DNA from: Phenylobacterium sp.
Lineage (GTDB): Bacteria > Pseudomonadota > Alphaproteobacteria > Caulobacterales > Caulobacteraceae
Reading direction: 5' to 3'
Assembly (NCBI RefSeq): GCF_004799515.1
Contig: NZ_SSMX01000030.1
Span: forward strand, 1-64,000
Length of the DNA: 64,000 bases
A model generated the notes under the pieces. That model was not told the origin of the DNA. It ran no database searches and was given only the letters and a program-made list of their open reading frames with translations. This document shows positions 35,370 to 45,175 of this stretch, piece by piece. How positions within the stretch are numbered: the first letter of the stretch is position 1; each line of letters begins with the position of its first letter. Position numbers and translations under genes: made by a program.

Positions 35370-37060
35370 TTGCGGACCCCCAAACTCATCGCCGCCCTTG
35401 TGTTGGCGTGCGGCCTCGCCGCCCAGCCGGCCGCCGCCGCCGCCGCCGCCGCCGCGTCACGGACGCTCTCGGCCGGCGCGGTCGCTGCGCCGGACCGCTA
35501 CGGCGCGCTGGCGGCGCAGGAGATCCTGAAAGCCGGCGGCAATGCGGTGGATGCGGCGGTGGCCACCGCCTTCGCCCTGGCGGTGACCTATCCGGAGGCC
35601 GGCAACCTCGGCGGCGGCGGGTTCATGACCCTCTACGTCGACGGCAAACCCTACTTCCTCGACTACCGCGAGACCGCTCCGGCCAAGGCCTCCGCGAAGA
35701 TGTACCTGGACGCCAACGGCGAGGTGATCCCCGACCTCAGCCTGGTCGGGCCGCTGGCCGCCGGCGTGCCCGGCACCGTGCGCGGAATGGAAGAGGTTCA
35801 CCGCCGGTTCGGCAAGCTGCCCTGGGCCCGCGATCTTGCCCCCGCAATCCGTCTGGCGAGCCGGGGCTATCTGGTGTCGCCGCAGGCCATCGGCATCGAC
35901 GATCCCAACCGCGCCCGCCTCAAGGGCAAGACCAACTTCGAGCGCTATTTCGGCGCCATGACGCCTGGCCGGACCTTCCGCCAACCGGACCTCGCCGCCA
36001 CCCTCCAGAGGATCGCCAGGGACGGCGCCGAGGGCTTCTACGACGGCAAGACCGCCGACCTCATCGTCGCCCAGATGGACCGTGGCCCGGCCAAGGGCCT
36101 GATCAGCCGCGCCGACCTCGCCGGCTACAAGGCCGCCTGGCGCGAGCCGATCCAGGGCGACTGGCGCGGCATGCGCGTCATCACCGCGCCCCCGCCCAGC
36201 TCAGGCGGCGTCGCGCTCCTGCAGATGCTGGCGATGAAGGCGGACGACGCGGCCCTGTTCAAGGGCGTGGCCCTCAACACGCCCCAATATCTCCATCTGG
36301 TCTCGGAGATCGAAAAGCGGGTGTTCGCCGACCGCGCCAAGTACATGGGCGACCCGGACATCGTGAAGGTCCCCGTCGCGGCGCTTACCGACCCCGCCTA
36401 CATCGCCCGCCGGGCCCGTGAGGTGGACCCGGTGAAGCCCTCGGCCCTGGCGTCGGTGAAGCCCGGTCTCGAGAAGCCGCAGACCACCCATTTTCGGTGA
36501 TCGATCGCTGGGGCAATGCGGTCTCCAACACCTACACGCTGAACGGCTGGTACGGCTCGGGCGTGGTCGTGGAAGGCGCGGGCTTTCTGCTCAACGACGA
36601 GATGGACGATTTCTCGGCCAAGCCGGGGCAGCCGAACCAGTTCGGGGTGGTGGGCGGCGACGCCAACGCCATCGCGCCCGGCAAGCGGCCCCTGTCCTCG
36701 ATGACGCCCACCATCATCACCAAGGATGGCCGGGTCGCGATGGTGATCGGCACGCCAGGCGGCTCGCGGATCTTCACCTGGGTGTTCCAGGTGCTGGCCA
36801 ACGTCTACGATTTCGGCCTGCCGTTGCCCAAGGCACTGGCGGCGCCGCGCTTCCACCACCAGCTGCTGCCGGAGAACACCATCTTCGCCGAGCAGTTCGC
36901 GCCGCTGCCCGGGACGGTGACCGCCGCCCTGGTCAAGCGCGGCTACAGGATCGACGGCCAGGACTTCAGCGGCGACGTCGAGGCGATCCAGGTGATCGGC
37001 GGCGCACCCCGGCCCGGCTCCGATCCCCGCGCCCGCGGTGTCTCGCTGGTCGTGCCCTAG
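35370..37060 (+). pseudogene. ggt: Gamma-glutamyltransferase split by a -1 frameshift at the catalytic site
   Basis: Reading from TTG 35370 (GGAG 7 bases upstream), 376 codons give a signal peptide and the GGT large-subunit motifs NAVDAAVATAFALAVTYPEAG, GGGGFMTLY, YRETAP and GVPGTVRGM. The frame then ends at TGA 36498-36500 just after KPQTTHF. The next frame continues without loss as VIDRWGNAVSNTYTLNGWYG, NDEMDDFSAKPG and SSMTPTII...GTPGGSRI. Adding one T to the TTTT at 36490-36493 restores QTTHFSVIDRWGNAVS, the self-cleavage and nucleophile Thr site. So the gene carries a single-base deletion, real or a sequencing error. If real, no active enzyme is made. Confidence 0.85.
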
Positions 37061-37100
37061 GCGCCTTCACTTCGGCGGGCGCGAGGCGTAAGCGGGCGTC

Positions 37101-37781
37101 ATGAGCGCCTATCTGTTCGACCCGCCGCCCGTCGTGACCGTGCCCGTCGAGGGCCGCGCCGAGGCCTTTCCCGTCCGCCGCATCCTCTGCGTAGGCCGCA
37201 ACTACGCCGCCCACCGGCGCGAGATGGGCGGCGACGATCGCGACCCACCATTCTTCTTCGCCAAGCCGGCCGACGCCATCGTCCCGCCGGGGGCGGACCC
37301 GGCCTACCCGTCCAAGACCGCCAACCTGCATCATGAGATCGAGCTGGTGGCAGCCCTGAAGGCGGGCGGGGCGGACGTTCCGGCCGACAAGGCCCTGGAC
37401 CTGATCTTCGGCTATGCGGTGGGCGTCGACCTGACGCGCCGCGACCTGCAGAACGCCGCCAAGGACAAGGGCCAGCCCTGGGACGCGTCCAAGGGTTTCG
37501 ACCAGTCCGCGCCGATCAGCGCCATCAAGCCCTGGACCGGCGCGCCGCCGCAGGGGCGCATCACGCTCTCGGTCAACGGCCAGGTGAAGCAGGACGCCAC
37601 CGTCGCCGATATGATCTGGGCCCTGGCCGAGATCGTCTCGGAGGCCTCGAAGCTCTGGACGCTCGCGCCGGGCGACCTGATCTACACCGGCACGCCGGAG
37701 GGCGTCGGCCCGCTGGTGCGCGGCGACAAGGTCGAAGGCGCGGTCGAAGGCGTCGGCGCGCTGTCCTTCACGGTCGTCTAG
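37101..37781 (+). CDS. Fumarylacetoacetate hydrolase family protein (short form)
   Basis: 226 residues. ILCVGRNYAAHRREMG, FFFAKPADAIVPPG, the metal-binding HHEIELVAAL and GYAVGVDLTRRDLQ, and the closing IYTGTPEGVGPL are the FAH signatures. The short form without the N-terminal SH3-like domain includes fumarylpyruvate hydrolases (gentisate pathway) and acylpyruvases. It is 11 bp before a zeta-class isomerase gene, which together match the last two steps of gentisate or homogentisate breakdown. The ring-cleaving dioxygenase is not in this window. Confidence 0.88.
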   Translation: MSAYLFDPPPVVTVPVEGRAEAFPVRRILCVGRNYAAHRREMGGDDRDPPFFFAKPADAIVPPGADPAYPSKTANLHHEIELVAALKAGGADVPADKALDLIFGYAVGVDLTRRDLQNAAKDKGQPWDASKGFDQSAPISAIKPWTGAPPQGRITLSVNGQVKQDATVADMIWALAEIVSEASKLWTLAPGDLIYTGTPEGVGPLVRGDKVEGAVEGVGALSFTVV

Positions 37782-37792
37782 GCGGGCCGGCG

Positions 37793-38437
37793 GTGAGCTT
37801 CACCCTCTATTCGGCCTGGCGCGCGACCGCGCCCTATCGGGTGCGCATCGGCCTGGCGCTGAAGGGCGTGGCCTACGACTACTCGGCGCTGGACCTGATC
37901 AAGGGCGAACAGCGCGAGCCGCCCTACACAGGCGTGAACCCCCAGAAGCTGACGCCGGCGCTGGACCTGGGCGGCGGGCGGGTGCTGACCCAGAGCCTGT
38001 CGATCCTGGAGTGGCTGGATGAGGAATATCCCGACCCGCCGCTGCTGCCGAAGACGCCGCTGGAGCGCCAGGTGGTGCGCGCCATGGCCCTGATCGTGGC
38101 CTGCGACATCCATCCGTTGAACAACACCCGCGTCGGCCGCAAGCTGCACAAGATGGGGATCGACCAGGCGGGCATCCTGGACTGGACGCAAGGCTGGATC
38201 CGCGACGGTTTCGACGCCCTGGAGCCGCTGATCGCCAGCTATGGCGCGGGCTTCGCCTTCGGCGAGACGCCGACGATGGCCGACTGCTGCCTGATCCCGC
38301 AGGTCTATTCCGCCAACCGCTATCAGGTGGACCTGAGCCCGTGGCCGGCGATCCAGGCGGTCAACGCGCGGGCGGCGGACCATCCGGCCTTCCAGGCCGC
38401 CCATCCCAACAACCAGCCTGACGCGGTCCCGCTCTAG
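37793..38437 (+). CDS. maiA: Maleylacetoacetate / maleylpyruvate isomerase (zeta-class GST)
   Basis: 214 residues from GTG 37793. The zeta-GST N-terminus is recognised in YSAWRATAPYRVRIGLALKG (position of the usual SSxSYRVR), followed by VNPQKLTPALDL and LTQSLSILEWLDEEYPDPPLLP. The C-terminal helical domain has DIHPLNNTRVGRKL and GETPTMADCCLIPQVYSANRY. It uses glutathione to isomerise maleyl to fumaryl intermediates for the FAH enzyme coded just upstream. The Ser motif is altered (RATAP), so activity is likely but not certain. Confidence 0.85.
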   Translation: MSFTLYSAWRATAPYRVRIGLALKGVAYDYSALDLIKGEQREPPYTGVNPQKLTPALDLGGGRVLTQSLSILEWLDEEYPDPPLLPKTPLERQVVRAMALIVACDIHPLNNTRVGRKLHKMGIDQAGILDWTQGWIRDGFDALEPLIASYGAGFAFGETPTMADCCLIPQVYSANRYQVDLSPWPAIQAVNARAADHPAFQAAHPNNQPDAVPL

Positions 38438-38439
38438 CC

Positions 38440-39069
38440 ATGCTCGACGACCTGAAAGACAACAACCGGCGCTGGGCGGCCCGCAAGGTCGCGGCCGATC
38501 CGGGCTTCTTCAAGCGGCTGGAGGGCCAGCAGGCGCCGGAATATCTGTGGATCGGCTGCTCCGACAGCCGGGTGCCGGCCAACGAGATCGTCGACCTGGA
38601 TCCCGGCGAGCTGTTCGTCCACCGCAACGTCGCCAACCTGGCCCCGCCGCAGGACGCCAACTACCTGTCGGTGCTGCAGTTCGCGATCGACGTGATCAAG
38701 GTCAAGCACGTCATGGTGGTCGGCCACTACGGCTGCGGCGGCGTCGCGGCGGCGGTGGACGGCCAGCGGCGCGGCCTGGTCGACCACTGGCTGCATCCGA
38801 TCCGCGAGGTCTGCCACGAGCACCGCCACGAGCTGGCGGCGATCCCCGAGGAGCGGGCGCGCCTCGACCGGCTGTGCGAGCTGAACGTGATCCGCCAGGT
38901 GCGCAACGTCGCCTCCGACGTCTTCGTGCAGGACGCCTGGGCGCGGGGCCAGCCGGTCTGCGTCCACGGCTGGGTCTATTCACTCTCCACCGGACTCGTA
39001 AACGACCTGGGCGTTACGGTCGGCGGGCCCGAAGACCTCGCGAACCTGGAAACCTCGCCCTCGGCCTAG
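38440..39069 (+). CDS. Beta-class carbonic anhydrase
   Basis: 209 residues. Zinc ligands are in WIGCSDSRVPANEI (Cys, Asp-Arg dyad) and VVGHYGCGGVAAAV (His, Cys), the full beta-CA pattern of the Can type. It interconverts CO2 and bicarbonate in the cytoplasm. The ATG is 2 bp after the maiA stop, so it is translated in the same operon, an odd pairing that may be just genome packing. Confidence 0.92.
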   Translation: MLDDLKDNNRRWAARKVAADPGFFKRLEGQQAPEYLWIGCSDSRVPANEIVDLDPGELFVHRNVANLAPPQDANYLSVLQFAIDVIKVKHVMVVGHYGCGGVAAAVDGQRRGLVDHWLHPIREVCHEHRHELAAIPEERARLDRLCELNVIRQVRNVASDVFVQDAWARGQPVCVHGWVYSLSTGLVNDLGVTVGGPEDLANLETSPSA

Positions 39070-39197
39070 AGTCTGGACCAGCGAGGCTGGATTCACCATA
39101 TACGAGCTGAATCAAAGATTTACCCTGCTTCGTAACGAATTCCTTTACGCTGATGGGCGAGCCTGGACCCGTGGAAATCGGACCAGGGGTGACCCCG

Positions 39198-40613
39198 ATG
39201 CGGACCCTATCGCGCAAGCTTCGGCTGCCTAGCTTCCTCTCTCGGCTGATCGGCGACGTTCGCGGCGTCAGCGCCGTGACCTTCGCCATCACCTTCGCGG
39301 TGCTGGCGCCCATGTCGCTGGGCATCGTCGATGTTTTCACCCAGAGCGAGCAGCAGGGGAAGCTGCAGGACGCCCTCGACGCGGCGGCGCTCTACGCCGC
39401 ACGGTCCAACGCCTTCACCACCGCCGACATCAATACGGTCGGGGAGAAGGCGCTGGCCGCCAACCTGCAGCTGATCCCCGGCGCCGTCCTGCAGTCCTCC
39501 GGCTTCAGCCTGGTGAGCGTCAACGGCGACACCAAGGTGGTGGGCAACGCCTCCGTGCAGCTGCCGGCCTTCTCGCCCATGGCCTTCGCCAAGACCCCTG
39601 TACAGGTGACCTCCGAGGTGACCCGTCCCGGCAACAACCTGGAAGTGGCCCTGGTGCTGGACAACACCGGCTCCATGCTGGGCTCGCCGATGACGTCCCT
39701 GCAGTCGGCGGCCAACCAGCTGATCGACCTGGTCGTCTCCACCACCCAGACGCCCTACTACTCGAAGATGGCGATCGTGCCCTATTCGAACTCGGTCAAC
39801 GCCGGCAGCTACGCCAACGCCGCGCGCGGCACGCCCACGACGGCGCCCAACCCCATCAAGGCGCCTTGCATCAACCAGACCGTGGGCTGCACCCAGATGC
39901 AGTTCACCAGCATCACCGGCCTGACCTCGACCTTCCCCAACAGCACCTGCGTCAGCGAACGGACCGGTGCGAACGCCTTCACCGACGCCGGGCCCTCGGG
40001 CTCGCCGGTCGGCTGGGTCTATACGCCGCCGGCGTCGGACGGGAACAACTGCATCACCGCGACGGTCCAGCCGCTTTCCAGCAACATCTCCGCCCTGCAC
40101 AGCACCATCGCCTCGCTGACCGCCAACGGCTCGACGGCCGGCCACATCGGCATGGCGTGGGGCTGGTACATGGTCTCGCCGAACTGGGCGAACCTGTTCC
40201 CGGCGGCCAGCCAGCCGGCGGCTTATGGGACGCAGCATCTGATCAAGGCCGTCATCCTGATGACCGACGGCGACTTCAACACCACCTACTGCAAAGGGGT
40301 GATCTCCGGCGTGACCTCGGACACCGACGGCAGCGCCGGCGAGCCCAAGTACCACGCGTCCTGCGGCTCGCCGAACGGCAACTCCCTCACCCAGGGTCTG
40401 GCCCTGTGCAACGCCATGAAGGCCGCGCCGAACAACATCGTCGTCTACACGGTGGGCTTCCTGCACAGCGGCGCCGACCCCACGGCCGAGACCTTCCTCA
40501 ACAGCTGCGCCACCGACGCCAACCACGTCTACTTCCCGTCGACCGGAAGCTCGCTGTCGACCGCCTTCCAGGCGATCGCCGCCGACCTGAACCGGCTCAG
40601 GATCTCGCACTAA
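39198..40613 (+). CDS. TadG-like pilus assembly protein with vWA domain
   Basis: 471 residues from ATG 39198 (MRTLSRKLRLPSF). The N-terminal Flp-pilus TadE/G helix is DVRGVSAVTFAITFAVLAPMSLGIVDVF, followed by QQGKLQDALDAAALYAAR, the pseudopilin-like start of TadG. A von Willebrand A domain follows with metal site VALVLDNTGSMLGSPM near 165 and VILMTDGDFNT near 360. Several cysteines lie in the insert. TadG proteins are secreted or membrane-tethered parts of the Tad pilus; no other tad gene is adjacent, so it may have another surface role. Confidence 0.8.
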   Translation: MRTLSRKLRLPSFLSRLIGDVRGVSAVTFAITFAVLAPMSLGIVDVFTQSEQQGKLQDALDAAALYAARSNAFTTADINTVGEKALAANLQLIPGAVLQSSGFSLVSVNGDTKVVGNASVQLPAFSPMAFAKTPVQVTSEVTRPGNNLEVALVLDNTGSMLGSPMTSLQSAANQLIDLVVSTTQTPYYSKMAIVPYSNSVNAGSYANAARGTPTTAPNPIKAPCINQTVGCTQMQFTSITGLTSTFPNSTCVSERTGANAFTDAGPSGSPVGWVYTPPASDGNNCITATVQPLSSNISALHSTIASLTANGSTAGHIGMAWGWYMVSPNWANLFPAASQPAAYGTQHLIKAVILMTDGDFNTTYCKGVISGVTSDTDGSAGEPKYHASCGSPNGNSLTQGLALCNAMKAAPNNIVVYTVGFLHSGADPTAETFLNSCATDANHVYFPSTGSSLSTAFQAIAADLNRLRISH

Positions 40614-40647
40614 CGGACGGCGATCCGGAGCGCCCAGATGGGAACGC

Positions 40648-41601
40648 CTAGGCGAGCTTGATCTCGCGCAGGCGCTCCTGGAGGAAGGCGTCGGCTGTGA
40701 TCGGCGTCGGATAGAGGTCCGGATGGGCCGCATCCACGCAGTTGGGCAGGGTGCGGATCAGATAGTCCGAGTTGAAGTGCAGGAAGAAGGGCGTGGAGTA
40801 GCGCGGCACGCCCCGGCGCTCCGGCGCTGGATTGACCACCCGGTGCGTGGTCGAGGGCAGGCGGTGGTTGGTCAGCCGCTGCAGCATATCGCCGATGTTG
40901 CAGACCAGCGAGCCGGGCGGCGGGTTGATCGGCAGCCACTGGCCGTCGCGGTCCTTGACCTCCAGCCCGGCCTCCTCGGCGCCCAGCAGGAGGGTGATGA
41001 CATTGATGTCTTCGTGCGCTCCGGCGCGGATGTGCGGCCCGTCGCTGGGCGCCGGCGGATAGTGCAGCAGGCGCAGGATCGAGTTTCCGAAATCCACCGT
41101 CGGCTCGAAGAAGCGGCGCTCCAGGCCCAGATAGGCGGCGACCGCCTCCAGCACCTTCAACCCCATGGCGTCGAGGGCGCCGTAGAGCCAGCCGACCCGG
41201 GCGTGGAAGCCCGCGACGTCGGCGTCCGGCCAGACGTTGTCGGCCATGTGGCTGCGGTAGGGATGGCCGGGCGGCAGGTCACGGCCGACGTGCCAGAATT
41301 CCTTGAGGTCGAAGTGTTCGGCGCCCTTGGCGGTCTCGATGCCGAAGGGCGTGTAGCCTCGCTGGCCGCCGACCGGCAGCTTGTACTTCAACTTCACGTC
41401 CTCGGGCAGGGCGAAGAAGGCCTTGGCCGCCGCCAGCGCCGCATCGATACGCGCCTGCGGGATGCCGTGGTCGCCGATCACCGCGAAGCCGAAGCGGGCG
41501 AAGGACGCGCCCAGCTCATCCGAGAAGCCGTCGAAGTCGCTGTCGAAGGCGCGGAACGACACCGGGGCGATGCGGGACGGAAGGACGGAGGCCTGGCTCA
41601 T
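40648..41601 (-). CDS. Isopenicillin N synthase-like 2OG-Fe(II) oxygenase
   Basis: 317 residues. The DIOX_N part (FARFGFAVIGDHGIP) and catalytic part are recognised. Iron ligands are HED in RAGAHEDINVITLLLG and a distal His in LPSTTHRVVNP, with the 2OG-binding Arg-x-Ser in PRYSTPFFLHFN. Bacterial members oxidise small molecules of mostly unknown nature (flavonoid-like, amino acid-derived). It lies 10 bp upstream of no partner; the next gene on the strand (antiporter) ends 10 bp before its start. Confidence 0.82.
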   Translation of the reverse strand: MSQASVLPSRIAPVSFRAFDSDFDGFSDELGASFARFGFAVIGDHGIPQARIDAALAAAKAFFALPEDVKLKYKLPVGGQRGYTPFGIETAKGAEHFDLKEFWHVGRDLPPGHPYRSHMADNVWPDADVAGFHARVGWLYGALDAMGLKVLEAVAAYLGLERRFFEPTVDFGNSILRLLHYPPAPSDGPHIRAGAHEDINVITLLLGAEEAGLEVKDRDGQWLPINPPPGSLVCNIGDMLQRLTNHRLPSTTHRVVNPAPERRGVPRYSTPFFLHFNSDYLIRTLPNCVDAAHPDLYPTPITADAFLQERLREIKLA

Positions 41602-41611
41602 GCGCCGCCTT

Positions 41612-43534
41612 CTACACCCGCTCTTTCCGGGCTTCCAACCGCGGGGCGTCGTCGTCGCGGCCGGCTTTCTGGTCGGCCTTGAGGGCGGCGCGCGCGGCCT
41701 TGGCCTCGCCGTCCTCCTCCGCCGCGATGCGCTCCATCTCGGCGCGCAGCACGCGTTCGGTGGTCTCGCGGCTGTCGCGCGAAGCCATGGCGTAGCGCTC
41801 CTCCTCGCCGGCCAGGGGCGCGAGCTGCTTCCAGAGCAGGGCGTCCTGCTCGCGGAACAGGTTAGCGGCCCGCGACGAGCGCCGCTCCGACAGGCCGAGC
41901 TTCAGGAGGGCGCGGCGGCCGAAGTTCAGCGCGCTCTCGAAGGTCTCGCGCTCCACCGAAACCCCCGGCGTCTTGATCAGCTCATAGGCGTGGCGGCGGT
42001 CGTAGGCGCGGGCGAAGATCGCCAGGTTCGGGAAGGCCTGGCGCGCGGCGGCCACCATTTCCACGGCCTTGTCGCGGTCGTCGATGGCCACCAGCAGCAG
42101 CTTGGCCTTGTCGGCGCCGGCGCCGCGCAGAAGGTCGATACGGCTGGCGTCGCCATAGTGCACCCGCCAGCCGAAGCGGCGCAGGATCTCGATCTGCTCG
42201 ATGGAATTCTCCAGCAGCACGACCTTGAAGTTGTTGGCGAGCAAGAGGCGGGTGGCGATCTGGCCGAAGCGGCCGAAGCCCGCGACGATCACGTCCGGGT
42301 CGCCCTCGTCGAAGGGCAGGGCCTCCGGCTCCTCGCGCGCCTCGGTCCGGTCGAGGATCAGCCGTTCGTAGCCGGCGGTCACCAGGGGCGTGGCGGCCAT
42401 GGAGACGGCGACCACGGCGGTGATCAGCCGCGCGGTGTCGGCGTCCATCACATGGGCGCCCACCACGAAGCCCAGGAGGACAAAGGCGAACTCGCCGCCC
42501 TGCGCCAGGCCGACGGCGGTGGTCAGCGCGATCCGGTGCGGCGAGCGGAACAGCCGGCCGGCGAGGTACATGGCGAGCGTCTTCATGACGATCAGCCCGC
42601 CGACCGCGGCCAGAATCTCCAGCGGGTGGCGGAACACCAGCTCCAGGTCCAGCTCGGCGCCGACGGTGATGAAGAAGAGGCCAAGCAGGAGGCCGCGGAA
42701 CGGCTCGATGTCGGTCTCCAGCTCGCGGCGGAACTCGCTCTCCGCCAGCACCACCCCGGCCAGGAAGGCGCCCAGGGCCGGCGACAGGCCGACCTCCTCC
42801 ATCAGCGCCGCCACGCCCACCACCAGCAGGAGGGCCGCGCCGGTGAAGATCTCGCGCAGGCGCGCGGCGGCGATGAAGCGGAATACCGGGCGGGTCAGGT
42901 AGCGGCCGCCGATCACCACCACGGCCACCGAGGCGAACTCTGCGGCGACCTTGGCCGCCATCGGCAGGCTGGCGAGCGCGCTGGCCTCATGGGCGGGCGG
43001 CGGCGCGGGCGACCCGGCCGGCGCCAGCAGCGGCAAGAGGGCGAAGAGCGGGATCACCGCCAGGTCCTGGAACAGGAGGACGCCGAACGAAGCCTCGCCC
43101 ACCGGGCCCTGGCGGATGCCCTTCTCCTCCAGGCTCTGCAGGACGATGGCGGTGGAGGACAGCGCCAGGATCAGGCCGGTGGCGAACCCCAGCCGCCAGT
43201 CGAGTCCGAACGCCAGCGATCCGGCGCCCACCAGTGCCGCGGTGGCCAGGAGCTGGGCGGTTCCGACGCCGAAGATCGCCGTGCGCATACGCCACAAGAG
43301 CGCCGGGCGCACCTCCAGCCCGATCAGGAACAGGAGGATCACCACGCCGAACTCGGCGAAGCTGCGGACGTCGACCTCCGGGCCCACGAGGTTCAGCACG
43401 AAGGGTCCGATCAGCACGCCGGCGGTCAGGTAGCCCAGCACCGAGCCCAGTCCGAGCCGCTTGGCGATCGGCACGGAGACCACGCCCGCGGCCAGGTAGA
43501 CCATCGCCTGGACCAGGAGGGAGTAGCCGTTCAT
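41612..43534 (-). CDS. CPA2 cation/proton antiporter with RCK domain (KefB/KefC-like)
   Basis: 640 residues. About 12-13 membrane helices (1-390) include GLEVRPALLWRMR and GLAQGGEFAFVLLGF, the CPA2 transport motifs. The cytoplasmic RCK/TrkA-N domain begins VIVAGFGRFGQIATRLLL with a NAD-binding GxGxxG and continues with an acidic/basic C-terminal tail. Kef systems release K+ in exchange for H+ during electrophile stress. The glutathione-regulatory partner KefF/KefG is not adjacent. Last gene on this strand, 10 bp after the oxygenase gene, so the two may be co-transcribed. Confidence 0.85.
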   Translation of the reverse strand: MNGYSLLVQAMVYLAAGVVSVPIAKRLGLGSVLGYLTAGVLIGPFVLNLVGPEVDVRSFAEFGVVILLFLIGLEVRPALLWRMRTAIFGVGTAQLLATAALVGAGSLAFGLDWRLGFATGLILALSSTAIVLQSLEEKGIRQGPVGEASFGVLLFQDLAVIPLFALLPLLAPAGSPAPPPAHEASALASLPMAAKVAAEFASVAVVVIGGRYLTRPVFRFIAAARLREIFTGAALLLVVGVAALMEEVGLSPALGAFLAGVVLAESEFRRELETDIEPFRGLLLGLFFITVGAELDLELVFRHPLEILAAVGGLIVMKTLAMYLAGRLFRSPHRIALTTAVGLAQGGEFAFVLLGFVVGAHVMDADTARLITAVVAVSMAATPLVTAGYERLILDRTEAREEPEALPFDEGDPDVIVAGFGRFGQIATRLLLANNFKVVLLENSIEQIEILRRFGWRVHYGDASRIDLLRGAGADKAKLLLVAIDDRDKAVEMVAAARQAFPNLAIFARAYDRRHAYELIKTPGVSVERETFESALNFGRRALLKLGLSERRSSRAANLFREQDALLWKQLAPLAGEEERYAMASRDSRETTERVLRAEMERIAAEEDGEAKAARAALKADQKAGRDDDAPRLEARKERV

Positions 43535-43660
43535 TGCTGAGGTTCCATCCCGGCCATGTGGGTCATGGAGGCAGGCCGGGCCAGACTTGACCAGTCTTTT
43601 TCAGCGCCCATGGCGCTGTGACCCGTTCCCAGATGCTGCGCCGCGGCGTAAAGGGCGGCC

Positions 43661-44371
43661 ATGGCCCAGAAGACAGTGAACTCCGCCAAGGACGCGCTGG
43701 CCGGCGTGCTCTTCGACGGCATGACCATCATGGCCGGCGGCTTCGGCCTTTGCGGCATTCCGGAGAACCTGATCGCGGCGATCCGCGAGAGCGGGGTGAA
43801 GGACCTGACGGTCGTCTCCAACAACTGCGGGGTCGACGACTTCGGCCTGGGCATCCTGCTGGCCGGCGGCCAGATCCGGAAGATGATCTCCAGCTATGTG
43901 GGCGAGAACAAGCTGTTCGCCGAGCTCTACCTCTCGGGCAAGCTGGAGCTGGAATTCAACCCGCAGGGCACGCTCGCCGAGCGCATCCGGGCCGGCGGGG
44001 CGGGCATTCCGGCCTTTTTCACCAAGACCGGCGTCGGCACCCTGGTTGCCGAAGGCAAGGAAGTCCGTGAGTTCGACGGCGAGCTCTACGTCATGGAGCG
44101 CGGCCTGACCGCCGACCTCGCCATCGTCAAGGCCTGGAAGGGCGACCGCGCCGGCAACCTCGTCTACCGGCTCACCGCGCGGAACTTCAATCCGATGATG
44201 GCGACCGCCGGCAAGGTGACCGTGGCCGAGGTGGAGGAGCTGGTCGAGACCGGGGCCCTGGAGAAGGACAACATCCACACGCCGGGCATCTACGTCGACC
44301 GCCTGTTTCAGGGCGCCCATTTCGAGAAGCGCATCGAGCAGCTGACCACCCGGGCCAAGGAGAGCGTCTGA
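43661..44371 (+). CDS. scoA: 3-oxoacid CoA-transferase subunit A
   Basis: 236 residues. [22 protein letters not shown] and [19 protein letters not shown] are the family I CoA-transferase alpha signatures, and the glycine-rich [17 protein letters not shown] is also present. The two-subunit enzyme moves CoA from succinyl-CoA to acetoacetate (or another 3-oxoacid) for ketone-body or PHB-derived acetoacetate use. Two bp separate it from subunit B, so translation is coupled. Confidence 0.92.
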   Translation: MAQKTVNSAKDALAGVLFDGMTIMAGGFGLCGIPENLIAAIRESGVKDLTVVSNNCGVDDFGLGILLAGGQIRKMISSYVGENKLFAELYLSGKLELEFNPQGTLAERIRAGGAGIPAFFTKTGVGTLVAEGKEVREFDGELYVMERGLTADLAIVKAWKGDRAGNLVYRLTARNFNPMMATAGKVTVAEVEELVETGALEKDNIHTPGIYVDRLFQGAHFEKRIEQLTTRAKESV

Positions 44372-44373
44372 TC

Positions 44374-45027
44374 ATGCCTTGGACCCGCGAACAGATCGCC
44401 GCCCGCGCCGCCACCGAGCTGCGCGACGGCTTCTATGTGAACCTGGGCATCGGCATCCCGACGCTGGTGGCCAACTACATCCCGACCGGCGTCGAGGTGA
44501 CCCTGCAGAGCGAGAACGGCATGCTGGGCATGGGGCCGTTCCCCTACGAGGGCGAGGCCGACCCGGACCTGATCAACGCCGGCAAGCAGACGATCACCGA
44601 GCTGCCGAGCTCGTCCTATTTCTCCAGCGCCGACAGCTTCGCCATGATCCGCGGCGGCCACATCGACCTGTCGGTGCTGGGCGCGATGCAGGTGGCGGAG
44701 AACGGCGACCTCGCCAACTGGATGGTGCCCGGCAAGATGGTCAAGGGCATGGGCGGCGCCATGGACCTGGTGGCCGGCGTCAAGCGCGTGGTCGTGGTCA
44801 TGGAGCACACCGAGAAGTCGGGCGCGCCCAAGCTGGTCAAGGCCTGCAGCCTGCCGCTCACCGGTCAGGGCGTGGTCGACCTGGTGATCACCGAGCTGGG
44901 CGTGTTCGACGTCAGCCGCGGCAAGTCGCCCCTGACCCTTGTGGAGCTGGCGCCGGGCGTCACCGTCGAAGAGGTCAAGGCCAAGACCGAGGCGGCGTTC
45001 CGGGTGGCCGAGGCGGCCGCGGCCTAG
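44374..45027 (+). CDS. scoB: 3-oxoacid CoA-transferase subunit B
   Basis: 217 residues. The N-terminus has [18 protein letters not shown]. The catalytic Glu that forms the glutamyl-CoA thioester is in [15 protein letters not shown] near residue 50. [15 protein letters not shown] and [10 protein letters not shown] complete the beta-subunit pattern. It works with the scoA product coded immediately upstream. Confidence 0.92.
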   Translation: MPWTREQIAARAATELRDGFYVNLGIGIPTLVANYIPTGVEVTLQSENGMLGMGPFPYEGEADPDLINAGKQTITELPSSSYFSSADSFAMIRGGHIDLSVLGAMQVAENGDLANWMVPGKMVKGMGGAMDLVAGVKRVVVVMEHTEKSGAPKLVKACSLPLTGQGVVDLVITELGVFDVSRGKSPLTLVELAPGVTVEEVKAKTEAAFRVAEAAAA

Positions 45028-45175
45028 CCGGCTTCATCGGCGGCGGGGTTCGCCCTCGTCGCGACAAGATGATCCTGTACAAGCGCTAAGGCGTATCAGA
45101 CGATTGGGGCCTGACTTGTAACCTGGCCAGGCGCCGCCACGTATTGTCGTCATGCTATCGCCCGGAGAGACCTCG

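Noticed and set aside
35409..35460. GCC-rich run in the ggt signal region as a microsatellite
   Set aside because: It encodes an Ala-rich signal peptide end (AAAAAAAAA); repetition is expected from codon bias, although slippage here cannot be excluded.
41612..43540. Long plus-strand frame opposite the antiporter
   Set aside because: Gln/His/Arg-rich shadow product; the minus strand encodes a full CPA2 antiporter with RCK domain.
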